A program made the translations under genes and the position numbers. Below, in pieces: positions 1 through 12,960 of a stretch of DNA of 64,000 nt. The notes below the pieces were generated by a model, which searched no databases, had not been told where the DNA came from, and was given only the letters and a program-made list of their open reading frames with translations. Source of the DNA: Corythucha ciliata (taxonomy: Eukaryota; Arthropoda; Insecta; Hemiptera; Tingidae). Positions within the stretch are counted from its first letter, which is position 1, and each line of letters opens with the position of its first letter. The DNA lies in NCBI GenBank assembly GCA_038030265.1, contig CM075939.1:27075253-27139252 (forward strand), in the 5' to 3' direction.

Positions 1-232
1 TATTTGGGTTTTAGCGTTGGAATAAGACATTGGATACTAACACAAGTAATTTATCATTTAAATATTGTTGATATAATATGTGTGAACTGAAGAAAATATT
101 AAATTGTGGAAGTAATGAAAATATTCAAGAAAATACGCGCGGAGTGTGCTTGTATCTCCATAATTTTCACTTTAATTCGCTCAATACGCTGGTAAGTTGG
201 GCTACTGGGATGGGAAAAAAATTTGGAACTAA

Positions 233-374
233 TAGCGTTCCCCATTTGCACAAAATTCTGCATTTGGGTAGTTCATTTCCACCCGTCTTCACAGAATTAA
301 ATCATATGTTAGTGGAGAAGACGGGTGGAAATGAATAGCCCCGTTGCAGAATTTTGTGCAAATGGGGAACGCTA
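233..374. mobile_element. 142-bp MITE, family A copy 1, TAA target duplication
   Basis: The two ends are inverted repeats beginning TAGCGTTCCCCATTTGCAC, and an inner pair of arms (TTCATTTCCACCCGTC and its complement) makes nearly the whole element self-complementary. It is flanked by TAA at 230-232 and 375-377. A second, diverged copy at 15273-15403 is flanked by TTA. Three-base TWA duplications and small size fit the PIF/Harbinger group of nonautonomous elements; that assignment is inference because no transposase with these ends is visible. Confidence 0.8.
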
Positions 375-822
375 TAAGAAGAACAAAAGGGAGAGAAACC
401 CGTTTAAAAAAATCCACGTAGAAAATTCAGCGAAAAACGGCAAACGAGTACAAACAACTCGTGCGCATGTGACGGAAGGTTAAAGGAGACGTAAAGGTTA
501 ACGATGGTTTCTGAATACGGGCCTATAAGTTCCTACGAGTAGTGACAGTAGCCATATTTGGTCCTACCCTCCGTATGCTGATCAAATAGATTTTGTTTCT
601 CTCATTCGCAGCTCCGGTCGAGTAGGTTACGCTCCCCAGTCAATCACAAGCCCTAATTCTTACTCCAAAGGATCACATATGGCGGATATTGTCGGTATAC
701 CTGCAAGTAACAACAGGTCCTCTACCCAATTTTCTGATAAAATAATAGCTTACAGACAAAAAATGGAGGACGTAATAATATGGAGAGGCCCAAGTAAACT
801 TGTAGGCGTGCTAAAAATCTCC
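375..822. other. No gene seen
   Basis: Short spacer between the first MITE and P-like element copy A. No convincing coding frame, RNA gene or repeat was recognised. Confidence 0.5.
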
Positions 823-823
823 C

Positions 824-1681
824 CTATTGGCGATTGTAGCTAAGAGATACGATATCTGGTAGCGTTTCAGAGAAACATTGAGTCCGGTACTCTATGTGAT
901 TTGTTGTTGTCGTTTGACAACAAACCACTACAGAGGTTTTCTACAATGAGGATGTTCCATGTATCAATAATGTTTGTCAGAGACACTTTTTTACCGTGAA
1001 CTACGGCTAAATAATCCGACGGTGAAGAGGAGGTCTCGATATTGTACCTTTGGTATCACCGAATCAAGAAAACAAGACGGTTATATGCGGGTACACCGTA
1101 CCTACACCCGTACAAAAACTTTCCCTGTCGGCTAATTTTTGGGGCAAGAAAACTCGAAAACACCGATTCAAAAACGTTTTCGACCATTTTGCTGAACCCG
1201 TGCCGTTCTCTGAGCACTACTACGAAACGGTGAGCTGGCGAGTACCAATAAAGAAATGATAAGGAATTCGTGGACTCGTGGGATGTCTCTCAAGGGTGAA
1301 TCCAGAGAAAACTGCTGTGTCTTCGGTTGCTCTTCCCGTTGTAACCGTGACACAACATTGTCATTTCATTGTTTCCCAAAAATTGAGGGTTCAACGGTGT
1401 CAGTTATCAATTAGCTCATTGTTGGGAGAAAGTCGACCGCCGAAAGGCTTGGGAGCTTGCTTGACGTTTGAGTATAAATGTATCAGAAACCATGTTAGTC
1501 TGTTCTCGTCACTTTAGGCCAACTGACTACATTTTTTCTGGTATGTTACGGGCGTTGACCACGAAAAAGCACTTTAAAAAAACACAAAACTTGTTATCAT
1601 TTATCATATTTTATGTGGGGAGTACCGGTTTCATTATCACACGACACTAGCGCCGCTAGTAATAGCTCCAATCGCCAATAG
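824..1681 (+). mobile_element. P-element-like THAP transposon remnant, copy A
   Basis: The left end CTATTGGCGATTGTAGCTA is repeated inverted at the right end (one mismatch, 1663-1681). Copies B (24325-25157) and C (46614-47470, reverse) share the whole length. Inside is a broken THAP zinc-finger: the first half near 1313-1395 reads CCVFGCSSRCNRDT then SFHCFPK, and the second half near 1440-1530 reads VCSRHFRPTDY, so the C2CH ligands are visible in different frames. THAP domains are the DNA-binding domains of P-element and THAP9 transposases. No catalytic domain and no clear 8-bp target duplication were found, so the P assignment is inferred from the THAP plus terminal repeats. Confidence 0.65.
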
Positions 1682-2032
1682 TGGGTGGGACCTATTCATT
1701 CACCACTTGAATGCTATTGGTCGGAAGGCTTAAAAATTTTTTTTCTTTGTTCGTTTGATATCATATGATTCATTTCATATGATTGGATATTTTTATTTTC
1801 TGGCCATATTGGAGGGGTTATTTTTGGCTCCCTCACATATGGACTGGCAGGGGGTGGAGCATCTCCAGTATATTCATTCCTCAATGGACAAAAATGACAC
1901 AGCCTACATCAGTGAGGTTCTTCGTTACCGCGGAGACGAAACGGATGATTCTTGAGTCACTTTTCTCCAGTTTATGGTCTTCGTTATACATCGATGGCTA
2001 CAATATGCGGATTCCACCTCTTTAAACCGTAT

Positions 2033-2733
2033 TTCACAATGAGGAAGTTTCATGGGTCAGAACTTATTCATAAATCTATTTTTTGAGGTTTATTTATGCT
2101 AAAATAGAGCATAAATCGTGATCCGTTCATAAAATAATCCAACAGGCTCGCCTACAAGGCCATATGGGTTTCTTCATATTATTACTTCCTCAGTTCCTCC
2201 ACGCCGCCAGCCGTTCGTGTCGTGTTGTGAGTCTTCAATGAACAATGAGGAAGTTTCATAGGTCATAACTTATTTATAAATATATTTTTAAATATTTATT
2301 TGTTCTAAAATAGAGCATGAATCGGGATCCGTTCTCAAATAACCCAATAGTTAATAAGTATACGATTTTTGAAGTTTTAGGTCATTTCAAACACGCCAGC
2401 TAGCATGTTTGTGTCATATGCGCCATCCAAAAAAATCACCTGTAACGTAGCTGTCGGAGAACGGTTTGTTGTCTTTCTTTGCCTTATTTTCTACTAGAGC
2501 TCTTCAATAATAAAAAATGGAGGATAAACAGATGAGCTATTCAGAGAATACAAGGGATATTACGTTGCGGAAAATGGTCGTTTTGGCGGGATTTTAAAAA
2601 TGCCAAATTTTGTTAAGAAATACAAAATATTTCTGAAGGGGTTTAAATTTTTATTTATTTATTTACGTGGAAGGATTGATATGCCTCATCGAAAAATTAA
2701 ATTTTTGGAAAATGTGAAACTTCCTCATTAACT
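2033..2733. repeat. Diverged direct repeat with an inverted end
   Basis: A block starting ACAATGAGGAAGTTTCAT at about 2036 recurs at about 2244 with roughly 100 bp of recognisable similarity (both contain a TAAAATAGAGCAT segment). The same end sequence appears inverted near 2710-2730 (GTGAAACTTCCTCATTA). The motif also occurs inside the P-like copies at about 946 and 24445, which suggests a related or nested element. No coding potential seen. Confidence 0.5.
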
Positions 2734-2739
2734 TAAACA

Positions 2740-3580
2740 AATCGATTTCGTGAGTTTGGCACATTCTAAATCAAAATTTTGTGTGTTGTCACTCACTGAA
2801 CCAAATTTTACGTCATTTACTCATTCAAAAAGTCAAATTCATCGGATTAACTTAAAAACAAAATTCGTTCCGGCAGCTGGCGGTTGGAAAGAGTGCATTT
2901 CATTTCGTGTACGGATACCCTAAGCCGTCCCAGAAGTAATAATTTTGATACCATAATTTGTTTCATTAAGTCGAACTTCTTCCCTTATTTCCACCCCCCC
3001 CCCTTTCCAAACAATTTCGAAAAGTTTCGGTAGTTTTCAAAATGCTTTGTTATTTTAAATTTTTGCGCCGGTTTTTAGGATAAACGTGTAAATTTAAGAG
3101 ATTTTTTGAAAATTCATCCCCTATCCCCCCCCCCATCAACGTTTTCGAGAAATCTCAATGGATCCCTGGGCTTTTGTTAAATTAAATTATTGAGTCGAAT
3201 TTTGGAGCACTAAGATGAACTAGTGAAGTTCAACGCTATTTTTACGCTTCCACCTCGGGAAAACCACCCCCTCCCACTTAACTTTTTCTAAAACTTAAAG
3301 TGGGAATCAAAGGTTTCTTTAACATGGATATTCGTACCAATATGATGCTTCTAGAAGCAATTGGTGAATTGTGATTTTTTTACCAGTTCAAGCTCTATTC
3401 CCCCCTCCACATTGTCCGATTTGGCCCAAATGCAATACCAACTGGGGTCTTATGACTAAATGATTTTTGTGCCAAAGCGCGTTCCGCTAAAATAATTGCT
3501 TCGAGAGTTATCGTGCTATCAAGAAAACGGCCATGAATACATAATATGAACAAATATATGTGTCGCATCCATGTCGAGTA
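2740..3580. other. No gene; small piece of foldback core
   Basis: No coding frame stands out. Around 2867-2905 a short stretch (TTCCGGCAGCTGGCGGTTGG) resembles the centre of the foldback element at 9006-10464 and is probably a relic of it. C-runs occur near 2993-3003 and 3126-3134. Confidence 0.4.
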
Positions 3581-3582
3581 AT

Positions 3583-3768
3583 AGTCCAATTCACGAAATG
3601 GATGTCCATTTCACGAAGTGGCTCCACTTGCCGTTAGATCAAAAAATTACGACATCTGGACAAAAAAATTGACCATTTCTTGAAAAGGAAATCGTGATTG
3701 TCCAGTTGCTGAAATCAAGCTTTCTTACTGCAAGTGGATGTACATTATCCTTTTCGTGAAATGGACCT
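3583..3768. mobile_element. Small inverted-repeat element (MITE-like)
   Basis: The left end AGTCCAATTCACGAAATGG matches the inverted right end near 3748-3768 (GGTCCATTTCACGAAAAGG in complement). The span is about 186 bp and has no open frame of note. A clear target duplication was not found, so boundaries are approximate. Confidence 0.5.
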
Positions 3769-5560
3769 ATATATGTATATGTCACAGTAGTATATAAATT
3801 CCGGAGACCACTCAATTCGTGTCCTAGAGCAGGTTCCTATAGGTCCCCTCCAACAACGCTGCTATATGTATAGGCCATCGATCTCAGAACTCTTTAGTCA
3901 TTGAGGTTATTGCCTAGCGTATAGGTAAGTCGCGTTTTGATTTTAAAGTATCAACTTTGAGACCGTCTACTCTCAAATTCCCAGGCAGGACATACTTCTG
4001 AGATTCGAAACAGTTTACAGTTGATTTCACCGATGAAATCGTGGTTATCTCCCCCTTGGAACCTTTACTAAAACTCATCCCCTCGTGCTCCTTTCACTTC
4101 TCTTACGAACTCCGTTTCAACCCCCCCCCCTTCCCAACGAGAGCCATCCCGACCCTCTTATTCACCGTCCAACTTCCTTTTTGCCCCCTTTTCCTGCCCG
4201 GACGGGCTGCTCGAACTTGTCCTCAGAAAGTTCCAAGAGCTTGTGCCACAATTCCAGCCTCTACACCTCCACACCCCCACACTATCGTTCCTATCAAACG
4301 AACGCTCTTCCTCTCTTCAACGACACTTTTAAAAGCGAACCGCAGTCCCCGTCACTTTATCTCTTCTTTCGCCCTCGCCACTCGATCCAATCGATTCAGT
4401 CTGCGAGTCACGTATTTCGTTGAAGGTGATAAGTTTCTTTCATTTTCTACCGGGCATCCATCCGTAACAGTGAACGGTAGGAGATGAAGGGATATGCTTT
4501 ATACGATTTTCTCTTAACTTTCTCAATATTTGATGAAACAAAAATCAGATTGTCAATTTTTTTATTCGGCAAACAAAACGATGCAGAATCAATTGATCAA
4601 CGAATTTCTTTCTCTAAAACTGTCACGGTGGGGGGGGGGGCTGATTTATAGAACAGAGAAGCGTGAAGGATACAGGAAGGGATAGAGTGGTGCAGTTCCC
4701 CCCACTCCTACACGCCTTCTTTTTATAGTTTCTTTATTGCCACTTGGTCGAACGCCTTAAGATCTTCTACTTGAAGCTTCAAACGGGGTCCAATATTGCT
4801 CTCTGCTCAAGCCAAGCCAAAGGTTATTTGCGCTCCTGTCGCTTGTCACTGTGTTCGCTAGACCGGTATAGCGACTCTCTTCGTTCGATTTTTCACTTTC
4901 CGTCCTCCCCTGATCGAACTTAACGATTTTATTTTACAAGATTTATAGCTTATATAGAGCTTCAGCTCTTTTATTAAAATATATAACGGAATCACTTTCT
5001 TCCGCCTCTTTTAACTACTTAAATATTAATAGCTCTCTGGTAAGAAAAAATTGTGTAGAAAGGAAATAAAATCCGTTCTAATTCTGAAGAAACTCCATCC
5101 AACCCTCCTCATCCTTGTAAACCAAAAACTGGTTAACGCCCTTTACATTGTCGTTTTGATTAACCTCTACAATGGTTTTCACCATTACCTCTCTCCACCC
5201 TAACCGTCCCGCATTGTTCCTTCAACATCATCTTCCACAGGCTTGCTTAACCACTCGCAGTTGATTAACATTTAAATGAAGTCGGTTGATGAGATTTGGA
5301 GAGAAGAGACCGGCCGGAAAAGAGGAGGTTTCGTGGTGTCGGTGTTTGAAAGGGGCGGGGGTATCTGGCGGTGATAATGCACAGAGTCTTCCCTCAACTG
5401 GGTCAGGCGAGAAAGTAAGGAGTCTCTGTTTGGTTAGGCGGGATTATGGGAGGGGGATGTGTGTCTTTAAACCTCGGAACATAAAGCTGGGAAATCTCTG
5501 GGGTCATTTGAACTTACTAGCGTTCATTTCACAAACCTCTTTTGAAATCTGTAAGAAACG
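3769..5560. other. No gene; pyrimidine-rich intergenic DNA
   Basis: The stretch from about 4040 to 4490 is rich in C and T on the + strand, which opens long frames in two phases at once; this is composition rather than a gene. A G-run lies at about 4627-4637. No RNA gene or mobile element was recognised. Confidence 0.5.

Positions 5561-5588
<28 letters not shown>
5561..5588. repeat. Poly(A) tract, 28 bases
   Basis: Uninterrupted A homopolymer. No retroposon body or flanking target duplication was recognised beside it. Confidence 0.9.
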
Positions 5589-5594
<6 letters not shown>

Positions 5595-7800
5595 TGTACA
5601 CTCAGAATTATAGCGAACCATAAATCAGTATTTGTGACGCGTTTACATTCGAGAACTAAGGGCTTATAAGGACAAATAGGGAAGATAAATAGTTTTTCAA
5701 AAGAGGGAAAAGCTTTTTTGTTGGCCAATCCTTTAAAGCTTCCACTTTTGGACGAAAGCACTCAAACCCTTCCCTCCTCACGCACACAGCGACCGTTTTG
5801 TGTGAATAAAATGTATTTAGAGATGAGGAGGCAAAAAAATAAATAAACGAAAAACACAGTTCTTGGTCCGTCCCAAGAAAATCATTTTTCTCCTCTTTTC
5901 CTTCCCTTTTGTAACATTTTCTTTTCACAGTTTCAACAAAAATATTTGACGAGAAATCTCGACTAATCCACGAAAGCGAAGGATAAGGGTGCCTTATTTA
6001 AGTCCCCAAGACAATTTCACCCATAGATTCCTCCATCCTTGTAAGCATGTCCTTTTGTTATAAGATTTTTTCCATTGCCAAGGCATGAGGCTAGGAGTGA
6101 GACAGAAGGATGATATGAAGGGCGGAGCGTCAGAGAGCAATACCAACAGTTTGGGAGTCATTTCAAAAGAAAAAAGGGTGGCAGGGGAAGTGGAAAAACA
6201 GTGAAATATAATTATTGTGTTGAAAGGAATGTGGGAGGGAAACCTGCTGGCTCTTGTTTCAGCGGGGCAAAGAAAATGTTATTTCAACCTCAAGCAATAA
6301 CTAGAAATTTCTATATCCTTATAGTACATAAATGGCATCTGCTAGAAATAAAATTAAAAGTAAATAACAAGAAGTTTAACAATTCAAAACTTAAGTTGCT
6401 GGTCATGATCTCCGACTCAGATTGGAAGTGATCCGAAGGTTTTTAATCAACTTGAAGAACAAATAAAGAGTTTCTGGAAAAAGTCAGTGAGTTGATACCT
6501 ATCAGTGTAGGTCGGTTATACTGACAAATCACATTACACGTTTTAATATTTGGCTTAGGAAGTGTGTCAATATTTAGTATTTTATGTATGACATGAAAGT
6601 TACAGGGATTAAGGAGGGGGTGCAGTTCCAATTTACAAGTCATTTCCAGTTGTGGATTCATGCTGTGAAGTGGAATGAGACAAGGATGTTAGGCTCCTTT
6701 CCGGAGAAAATCAATTAAAAAGTTTTAGAAGATTGACATGAAAAACACCAACGATAGACAGAATCAGAAGGGTAATTTGTAATTTCCGCAACGAAATCCC
6801 AGTCAGTTTATAAGGGCCTTACTGGTATGACCATGGCCCAGGCGCATATAAATGGGGGGTGGGGGGAATCTCCTTTCCAAGATCGATTCGATGACAAAAA
6901 CCGGTATGTAGGGACAACGTGCACCGACTGTGGCTAATTCTTGTCGGCTCTCACGCAACGCACACTCTGTACTGTAGCGGAATGATGGGTTCACGGTTTC
7001 TTATTTGTCATTTGTATTATATTTTCGTAAAAAACAATTAAATTCATTTGGAAGAGGGGATAGAGAACACAAAATAAGTTAATCAGCTGCCCGTTAAGAG
7101 CTACCAACAGAAAGTAGTGTTTTTTTTTCCACATGGGAGGGGGAGCAACAAAAATCAAAAGAAAATAAATTAAGGATATACCTACTACATACCGTCGATA
7201 GAGGATTGATAGTGGTCGGAGCGGAATGTCGAACCCGAATCTTGCCAACCTAACCCTAAATGATCAGTTTGTAGGGATAATTCTGTCCTTGACACATGTT
7301 TTGGGAGCAAAAAATACGGAATAAACAGTCCGTAAAACTAGATTAACTGCCTGGGGCAGTCGGCTTACTTCGGAAAAATGAACACTTTTGCAGGGCCAAT
7401 AAACCACATTTGAACGTATACCGGACCTAAATAGCGTCCTGGGGTTTCTTTCATCCCCCTGGCCACCTTATTGACAATTAGGCGGCTATTCATCACCTGA
7501 AACATGTAATTTTGCATCAATTAGTCCTTCAGGAACTTGCTATTGCGAAACTATTAAACTCCAGCGCGTTACTACGAGCCATACCACACGTCTTATTCCG
7601 GGCTTTGTGTGTGAAGTTGGTCCGAAATATCCGAGCTTTTAACTTCTTTTCTTCATCACCTTCTCATCTTCGCTTCAACTTTCAAGAGAGAAAGCTTTGC
7701 TATTACGTGAGAAGTGCGAGGCATACATTTGGGCGGATGTGGTTGGGGGAGGTGTCGCAGCGTTTGACCCTCGTCTTTTTTTGACGCCATACATACTGGC
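5589..7800. other. No gene seen
   Basis: Several short frames occur on both strands, but none shows a known domain or a multi-exon pattern. No terminal inverted repeats were noticed. Confidence 0.4.
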
Positions 7801-7809
7801 CGGCCAGCT

Positions 7810-8900
7810 TAAAGTCCGCGTCAGCCAAAAAGTTTTCGAAACTTGTAATTCCATGAATATTAAGCTCGTATTTCGTGGTTATTTAGCTCCTCTTAATGCA
7901 ATTTTGCAATTTCAACCCCAGTTCCTGCAATTTCGCCAAAAATTAGCTCGAAATGTTGTAATTTCGTGGATATCTTCGTCACGCTTCGTTCAGCGAAGCA
8001 TCTTCGTGACAAAAAAGTGCCAATGTGATGCTCCTGTGGCAAATTCACGTTCAAATTGTGAAAAATCGGTTTCGTTCTATTCTTTGGTCAAATTTATGGG
8101 TAAAATTAAAAATATTTGCTGATTCAGGGTTTCTGGAGGCATTTTGTGGTTTAAATTGAGTAAGAGAGCAAAAACGTCATTTTCAGAGCTGCTTCGTGGC
8201 TAAATGTTGCCGAAAAATGCAGACTCACGGTGTCTAGATAAATTCAGGGCTACAAATTGAGGACCGCTAATGGGCTATTCAGGAGGAAAATACGAGTCCA
8301 AAATGCACTAATTAAGAAAGTTTGCTAACTCATGGTTTCACCAAGTCGTGGCCGGCTAGTTCGCAGCCCCAGAAGGGTCTGAAACTTGAAATTTTGCGGA
8401 TATTTAGCTCCAAATGTTACAATGTCACGTTTATTTAGCTTCAAATGTTGCAATCATTAGGTTTCTTTCAGTGAGATCAGTGGCTAAAATTTGCAAAGAT
8501 CGTGCTCAGAAAGAGCTCCTGTTCTGTTCTTTGGCCAAGTTCGGGGCTAAAATTGAGAAAACTTGCGGTTTTGCGGGTCCTGGTAGTATTTCACGGCTTA
8601 AATTAAGGGAAAGGACAAAAAGGCAATCATTGGAGACTAATTCGTAACTATCGTGGCCAAAGTCGCTGGTTCACGGTTTCTGAACTTGACTTCAAGGCTA
8701 AAATTGAGACAAAGTACCTACCAATGCGCTCCTCAGCATGAAAACAGGATGCTAAAATTAAGGAAATTTGATAATTCACAGTTTCCGAAGGACTTTCGTT
8801 GAATCCCCCAAAAATTGCCTTGAAACATGCAATTTTACTGAATTTGAGATCCAAAACTGGCAATTTCGTGAGTACATATTTATCCCAAATTTTACAATTC
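7810..8900 (-). repeat. Degenerate 30-bp repeat, alpha family
   Basis: The stretch is built from diverged units resembling, on this strand, GCTAAAATTGAG then a C/T-poor spacer and TTCACGG, recurring about every 30 bp (for example near 8110, 8240, 8550, 8695 and 8750). Similarity between units is low. The array appears to resume at 10480 after the foldback insertion at 9006-10464. Confidence 0.5.
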
Positions 8901-9005
8901 TATGGGTGTATTGTCGACTGACTGGCTAGCCCTCACTCGCACGTTTTGGAGTGAGCTCAAACTAAAAAAAAAGGCCAATATGTACTTGCATTTTGAAGAT
9001 ACATT

Positions 9006-10464
9006 CAGGGTGGAACAGGATAAGTGTGACAAAAAAAATTGGGTGAAAATAGGCCTCATTTGCGATCGAAAACACCCAATAAACCATGGACCGAAAATCA
9101 AAATCCTACGAGATATGATTTTTCTAACGTTTTTTTTGGCTTGCATCACTTTTCTTAACTAAATGCGAATAGATCGGTTTACAGCTGACATTTGTAACTT
9201 TTGACGATGGATTTGGAAGGAGCACAATTTTTTCTGTCAAGATTAGCTATTTTCGATAAAATTCAACCATTTTCTGTGGGCTTGAGAGATGCTCAAAGTT
9301 TTTCAAATCGTCGATCTCTAATTTTTCAGATAATTCAACCCCCACTTCTCTACACTAAATCTGAGCGTATCGACATCCCATAGGTCGGAAAAACTTCTTC
9401 AATTTGTCCTTTTTAATATTACTCCTGAACGTTTTTTTTAGTTCTTCAGCGAGTTTTTGGCAGAAAGGCCAGTTCTTGGAAAAAATAATGATATTTCTCT
9501 TAAAAATCGCTTGTTTTGACCAACCCAATTTGAACTTCGAATTTGAGCTTTGTGATTCATAACATCTAAAATTCATCAAAGCCTTATCCAATGTTTTTCT
9601 TCGAACCGAATGGAATGCGCACTCCTAACAAAATATCAAAAACTGTCGCTCCGGCAGCTGGCAGTCGGCCAGGGTGAATTTCACTACTGCGAATTTCAGC
9701 GTGTTTAGCTGTTATTGGACGAAATGAGTGCACTTAATGACTCTACTTGTTGATATCAATTTCCGATTCGAATACGAATTCGAAATTCGCAGTAGAGAAA
9801 TGCACTCTATCGGACAGCTAGCTGCGGGAGCGACATTTTTTGGACTTTGACAGGCGTACATAGTCCGTCCCGTTCAAGGGAAAACTTTGGATGATGCTTT
9901 AATGACGTCAATCATGCTAAAAATCTCAAAGCTCGTTCAAATGTTGTAGGTCGAAACAAGCGATTTTGAAGAGAAAAACCATTCTTTTTTCTAAGAAATG
10001 GCCATTTCTGCCGAAAAATCACTGATTAACTAAAATTACGTTCATGAGTAATTTTAAAGAGTACACATTGGGAAAGTTTTTACGACCCATGGGATTTCGG
10101 TGCGCTCAAATGTCGAGTAAAAAAGCGGGGGTTGACTTTTTTGAAAAATTAGAAATCCTGGATTTGCAAAACTTTGAGTAGCTCACGAGCCCCCAGAAAA
10201 TGGTTGAATTTTATCGTAAATGGCTAATCCTTACAGAATAAAATGTGCTGTTTCCGAATCTGTCACCAAAAGTTGCAAAATGTCAGCTGGAAACTGAGTT
10301 ATTCCCATTTAGTTAAGAAAAGTGACGTGAGTCATAGTAAACGTTAGAAAAATCATATCTCGTAGGGTTTTGATTTTTGGACCATGGTACAAAGAGTGTT
10401 TTCGATCACAAATGAGGCCTACTCTCACCCAATTTTTTTGTCACACTTATCCTGTTCCACCCTG
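9006..10464. mobile_element. 1.46-kb foldback element, nearly full-length palindrome
   Basis: Both ends carry CAGGGTGGAACAGGATAAGT in inverted orientation, and similarity between the arms continues inward for hundreds of bases to a centre near 9740-9770 containing TTCGAATACGAATTCGAA. A second, 3'-truncated copy lies at 32783-33815 and is preceded by TA. Ends beginning CAGGGTG next to TA are common in mariner-type nonautonomous elements, so that is the suggested affinity. No transposase frame is present. Copy 1 has TT on the left and TA on the right, so its target duplication is not intact. Confidence 0.8.
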
Positions 10465-10479
10465 TATATTTAGCTAAGA

Positions 10480-11000
10480 AACTTACTTTCAAGTAAACTT
10501 GAATTTTGGGCCGTTTAGACACCACTGGCAATTTTAAGGCAATTTGTCGTGGAAATAGACTCCTAACTAGCAGTTCAAGAGACATGAAGAGCCAAAACTA
10601 GCAAAGCAATTAACAGAAATGAATACCTGAAATTAGCAATTCAGCGGATATTGTCATAAGTTTTGAATGCTGCAATGTCGCTGTTGTTTAGCTCTGTTGT
10701 TGCAATTCCACGGCTATCAAGTCATGAAATTTGTTGATTGATTTAGATGACTTCATTGACAATACTATCAATGAGTTTCTCGCGTTCAAAATTTTGACCG
10801 TCGGTTATCAAGTCAAATTCTCTTTTTCTTGACTTTAACAGGCGTTTTGTAACCGAACCAACAAGTTTCTCAGGGCCGAAACCCAAGTTTGTGATTTCAA
10901 CTTGGAGAGTCAGTCCAGTTGGTGGGGTGAATTGCCAGTTTCAATTCGACTTTGACAGTTTCTTGGTGTAAATTGGTATTAATGCCAACGAAAAACGGTC
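10480..11000 (-). repeat. Degenerate 30-bp repeat, alpha family (continuation)
   Basis: Units like those at 7810-8900 resume here (segments of the type GGCAATTTTAAGG and TTGCAATTCCACGGC), consistent with one array interrupted by the foldback element. Units are strongly diverged and the distal boundary is approximate. Confidence 0.4.
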
Positions 11001-12818
11001 ACTTTAGCTGATGGAAACGGTTTTTCTGGCAAAATATCAAATATTTTTTTTGGTTTTTAAGGGCAAAATGTGCCAAATACTAAGTATGAATGGGTAAATT
11101 GCTGGTTTTCGAGAGCAACTAGTTTTGATTAGGTTCGTCATGAACGAAAAATGCTTGAAAAAGGGTAGACAGCAGCCTACTCGTGTCCGTTGTGCCGTCC
11201 TGTCTACGCCCTTACACCACATAGCTTCTTTTGACTTGGCGAGTGGAGTTGAGCTAGGTATCTTTGGAAGTATTTCCTAACATTGAGCTCTAAATCGCCC
11301 TTTCGCTTCAGTGGAGAGGCAGTGTTAAGGAAAGTAATAATTCAAGGATCGGATTTTCACGGAAATCACCCCGTATTCGCTTTAGAATTACAAATCACCC
11401 TCTGTCGCATTTCACATGCGAAAGTACAACATTCCACCCAGTCCTGTGCCTCACTCACTCTATCAGCCCCCTCTATATCGTTCCATTACCCAATGATGTG
11501 ATTGCACCCTGAGTGACTAGGCCAATACAGGCGTTCATTTGAGTGAACTTATAACATGCTTTGATCTCATCATCCTCTAGCTTAGTCAACTTAATACATG
11601 CTATGATTAAACCAACTCGGGAATCACGCGTAAAATAAGCCGTTCGCTAATTATTCCGAGCCTTGCAAACATCTAATTACTTTACTGACAAGTTAAACAC
11701 ATCAAAGCCAGTATTTTCATGCAACCTAGATGAAATAAATTGAATAGTTTTGTAACCCCTTGAGAACAACACTTTGCTGTCAAGAGTCATGTAGTTAATT
11801 TTCATTTTCGAAGACTTTGTAAGTTAAGTTGAGCCGTTTATCTAGTGAAAGACGGAGACAGCAGGCTAATAATAATACACCCCTCTCTCCATTGTAATGC
11901 AGAGACGCATGCACTACAGGTACTTCACAAGGGAATAACACCTTAAGAGCAAATGACTTAATAAAGTAATTCTATTCCCACCCATCTAAAACCTTTTCAA
12001 TGTGATAACCGCGATCATGTCCCAGACCGATCATGTACCTTATATATATACATATATATATACACACATATACATATATTTCAATCTTCCGTAATTTTTC
12101 CTCTCATCAATAATGCGGTGCGTTGTTTTTCCTCGACGCCATTGTTTACGTCTTGAAAGGGCTGCTCGTTTTAAGGTTTTATTCCACGTCATAGATACCA
12201 ACCTAACTAGCGGGAGAAAAGAACCAGAAAGCGAAGCTTCGCTTTGACCCTCTTCGCGTCAAACTCCCTTAGACTCTGTATACCCTTTCTTTTATACTAG
12301 TGTGTCACTACCATTTTTTTCTTCTTCTTCTCCCGCTGTTTTTTTTCTTTTTCTCCTTCTTTCCCGTTTTTAATTCAATTTCACTTCATTTTTCTCCCAG
12401 CTTTTTTGTTTTGTTTTACTTTTCATTCTCGAACTTCTGTATCCTACCACTTCCGTTTGCTCACCTTAACACAGTCCGAAAGGACTTTTTTTCTCTTCAA
12501 ATGATTTTACGATGAGTAAGTGTGGTAGGGGGTTATGAAGAAGACGAAGAAGAAGAAGGAAAAAAGCAGGTCTAAGCCCTTCATTCAAGATTCATTATTG
12601 TCGTCCAATGGGGCTTCGTTAAATTGAAGGAAAAAGAACACGAAGAGGGCTACCTATTAGTACAAAAAGGAAGAAAAAAAAAATTGAGAGGATTTTGTCC
12701 ACAGGAGTGTATAAACATTTGAAATTTTAATGTAACGTAATACGGATTTAATGTTTAAATCTAATTTCCGCTCTCATTGTGGTTGTTGAACAAAATGGGA
12801 AAACATGTCTTCCACTTA
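11001..12818. other. No gene; AT-dinucleotide microsatellite inside
   Basis: No convincing coding frame. A TA/CA-type microsatellite occupies about 12041-12079, and a pyrimidine-rich block lies at 12300-12440 whose translated frame is low-complexity only. Confidence 0.5.
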
Positions 12819-12960
12819 AGCCCAGTTCACACGATGCAATATTTAAAGCTATATTGCATGCTGGTTTTTTAAAAACATCCGGTCTTTGCCAAGGAACATA
12901 ATGTTTTCAAAAAACCAGCATGCAATATAGCTTCAAACATTGCATCGTGTGAACAGGTCT
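12819..12960. mobile_element. 142-bp MITE with long inverted arms
   Basis: The left arm AGCCCAGTTCACACGATGC continues through a second inverted block (AGCTATATTGCATGCTGG) and both recur in complement at the right end (12905-12960). Flanks are TTA on the left and TCA on the right, possibly a mutated three-base duplication. Its end resembles in form the 141-bp MITE at 46694-46834 (AGCC then ACACGA), suggesting one superfamily. Confidence 0.75.

Noticed and set aside
4041..4487. 148- and 112-codon frames on the + strand
   Set aside because: They overlap in two phases over a pyrimidine-rich stretch and are Pro/Ser/Leu low-complexity; no domain or splice pattern.
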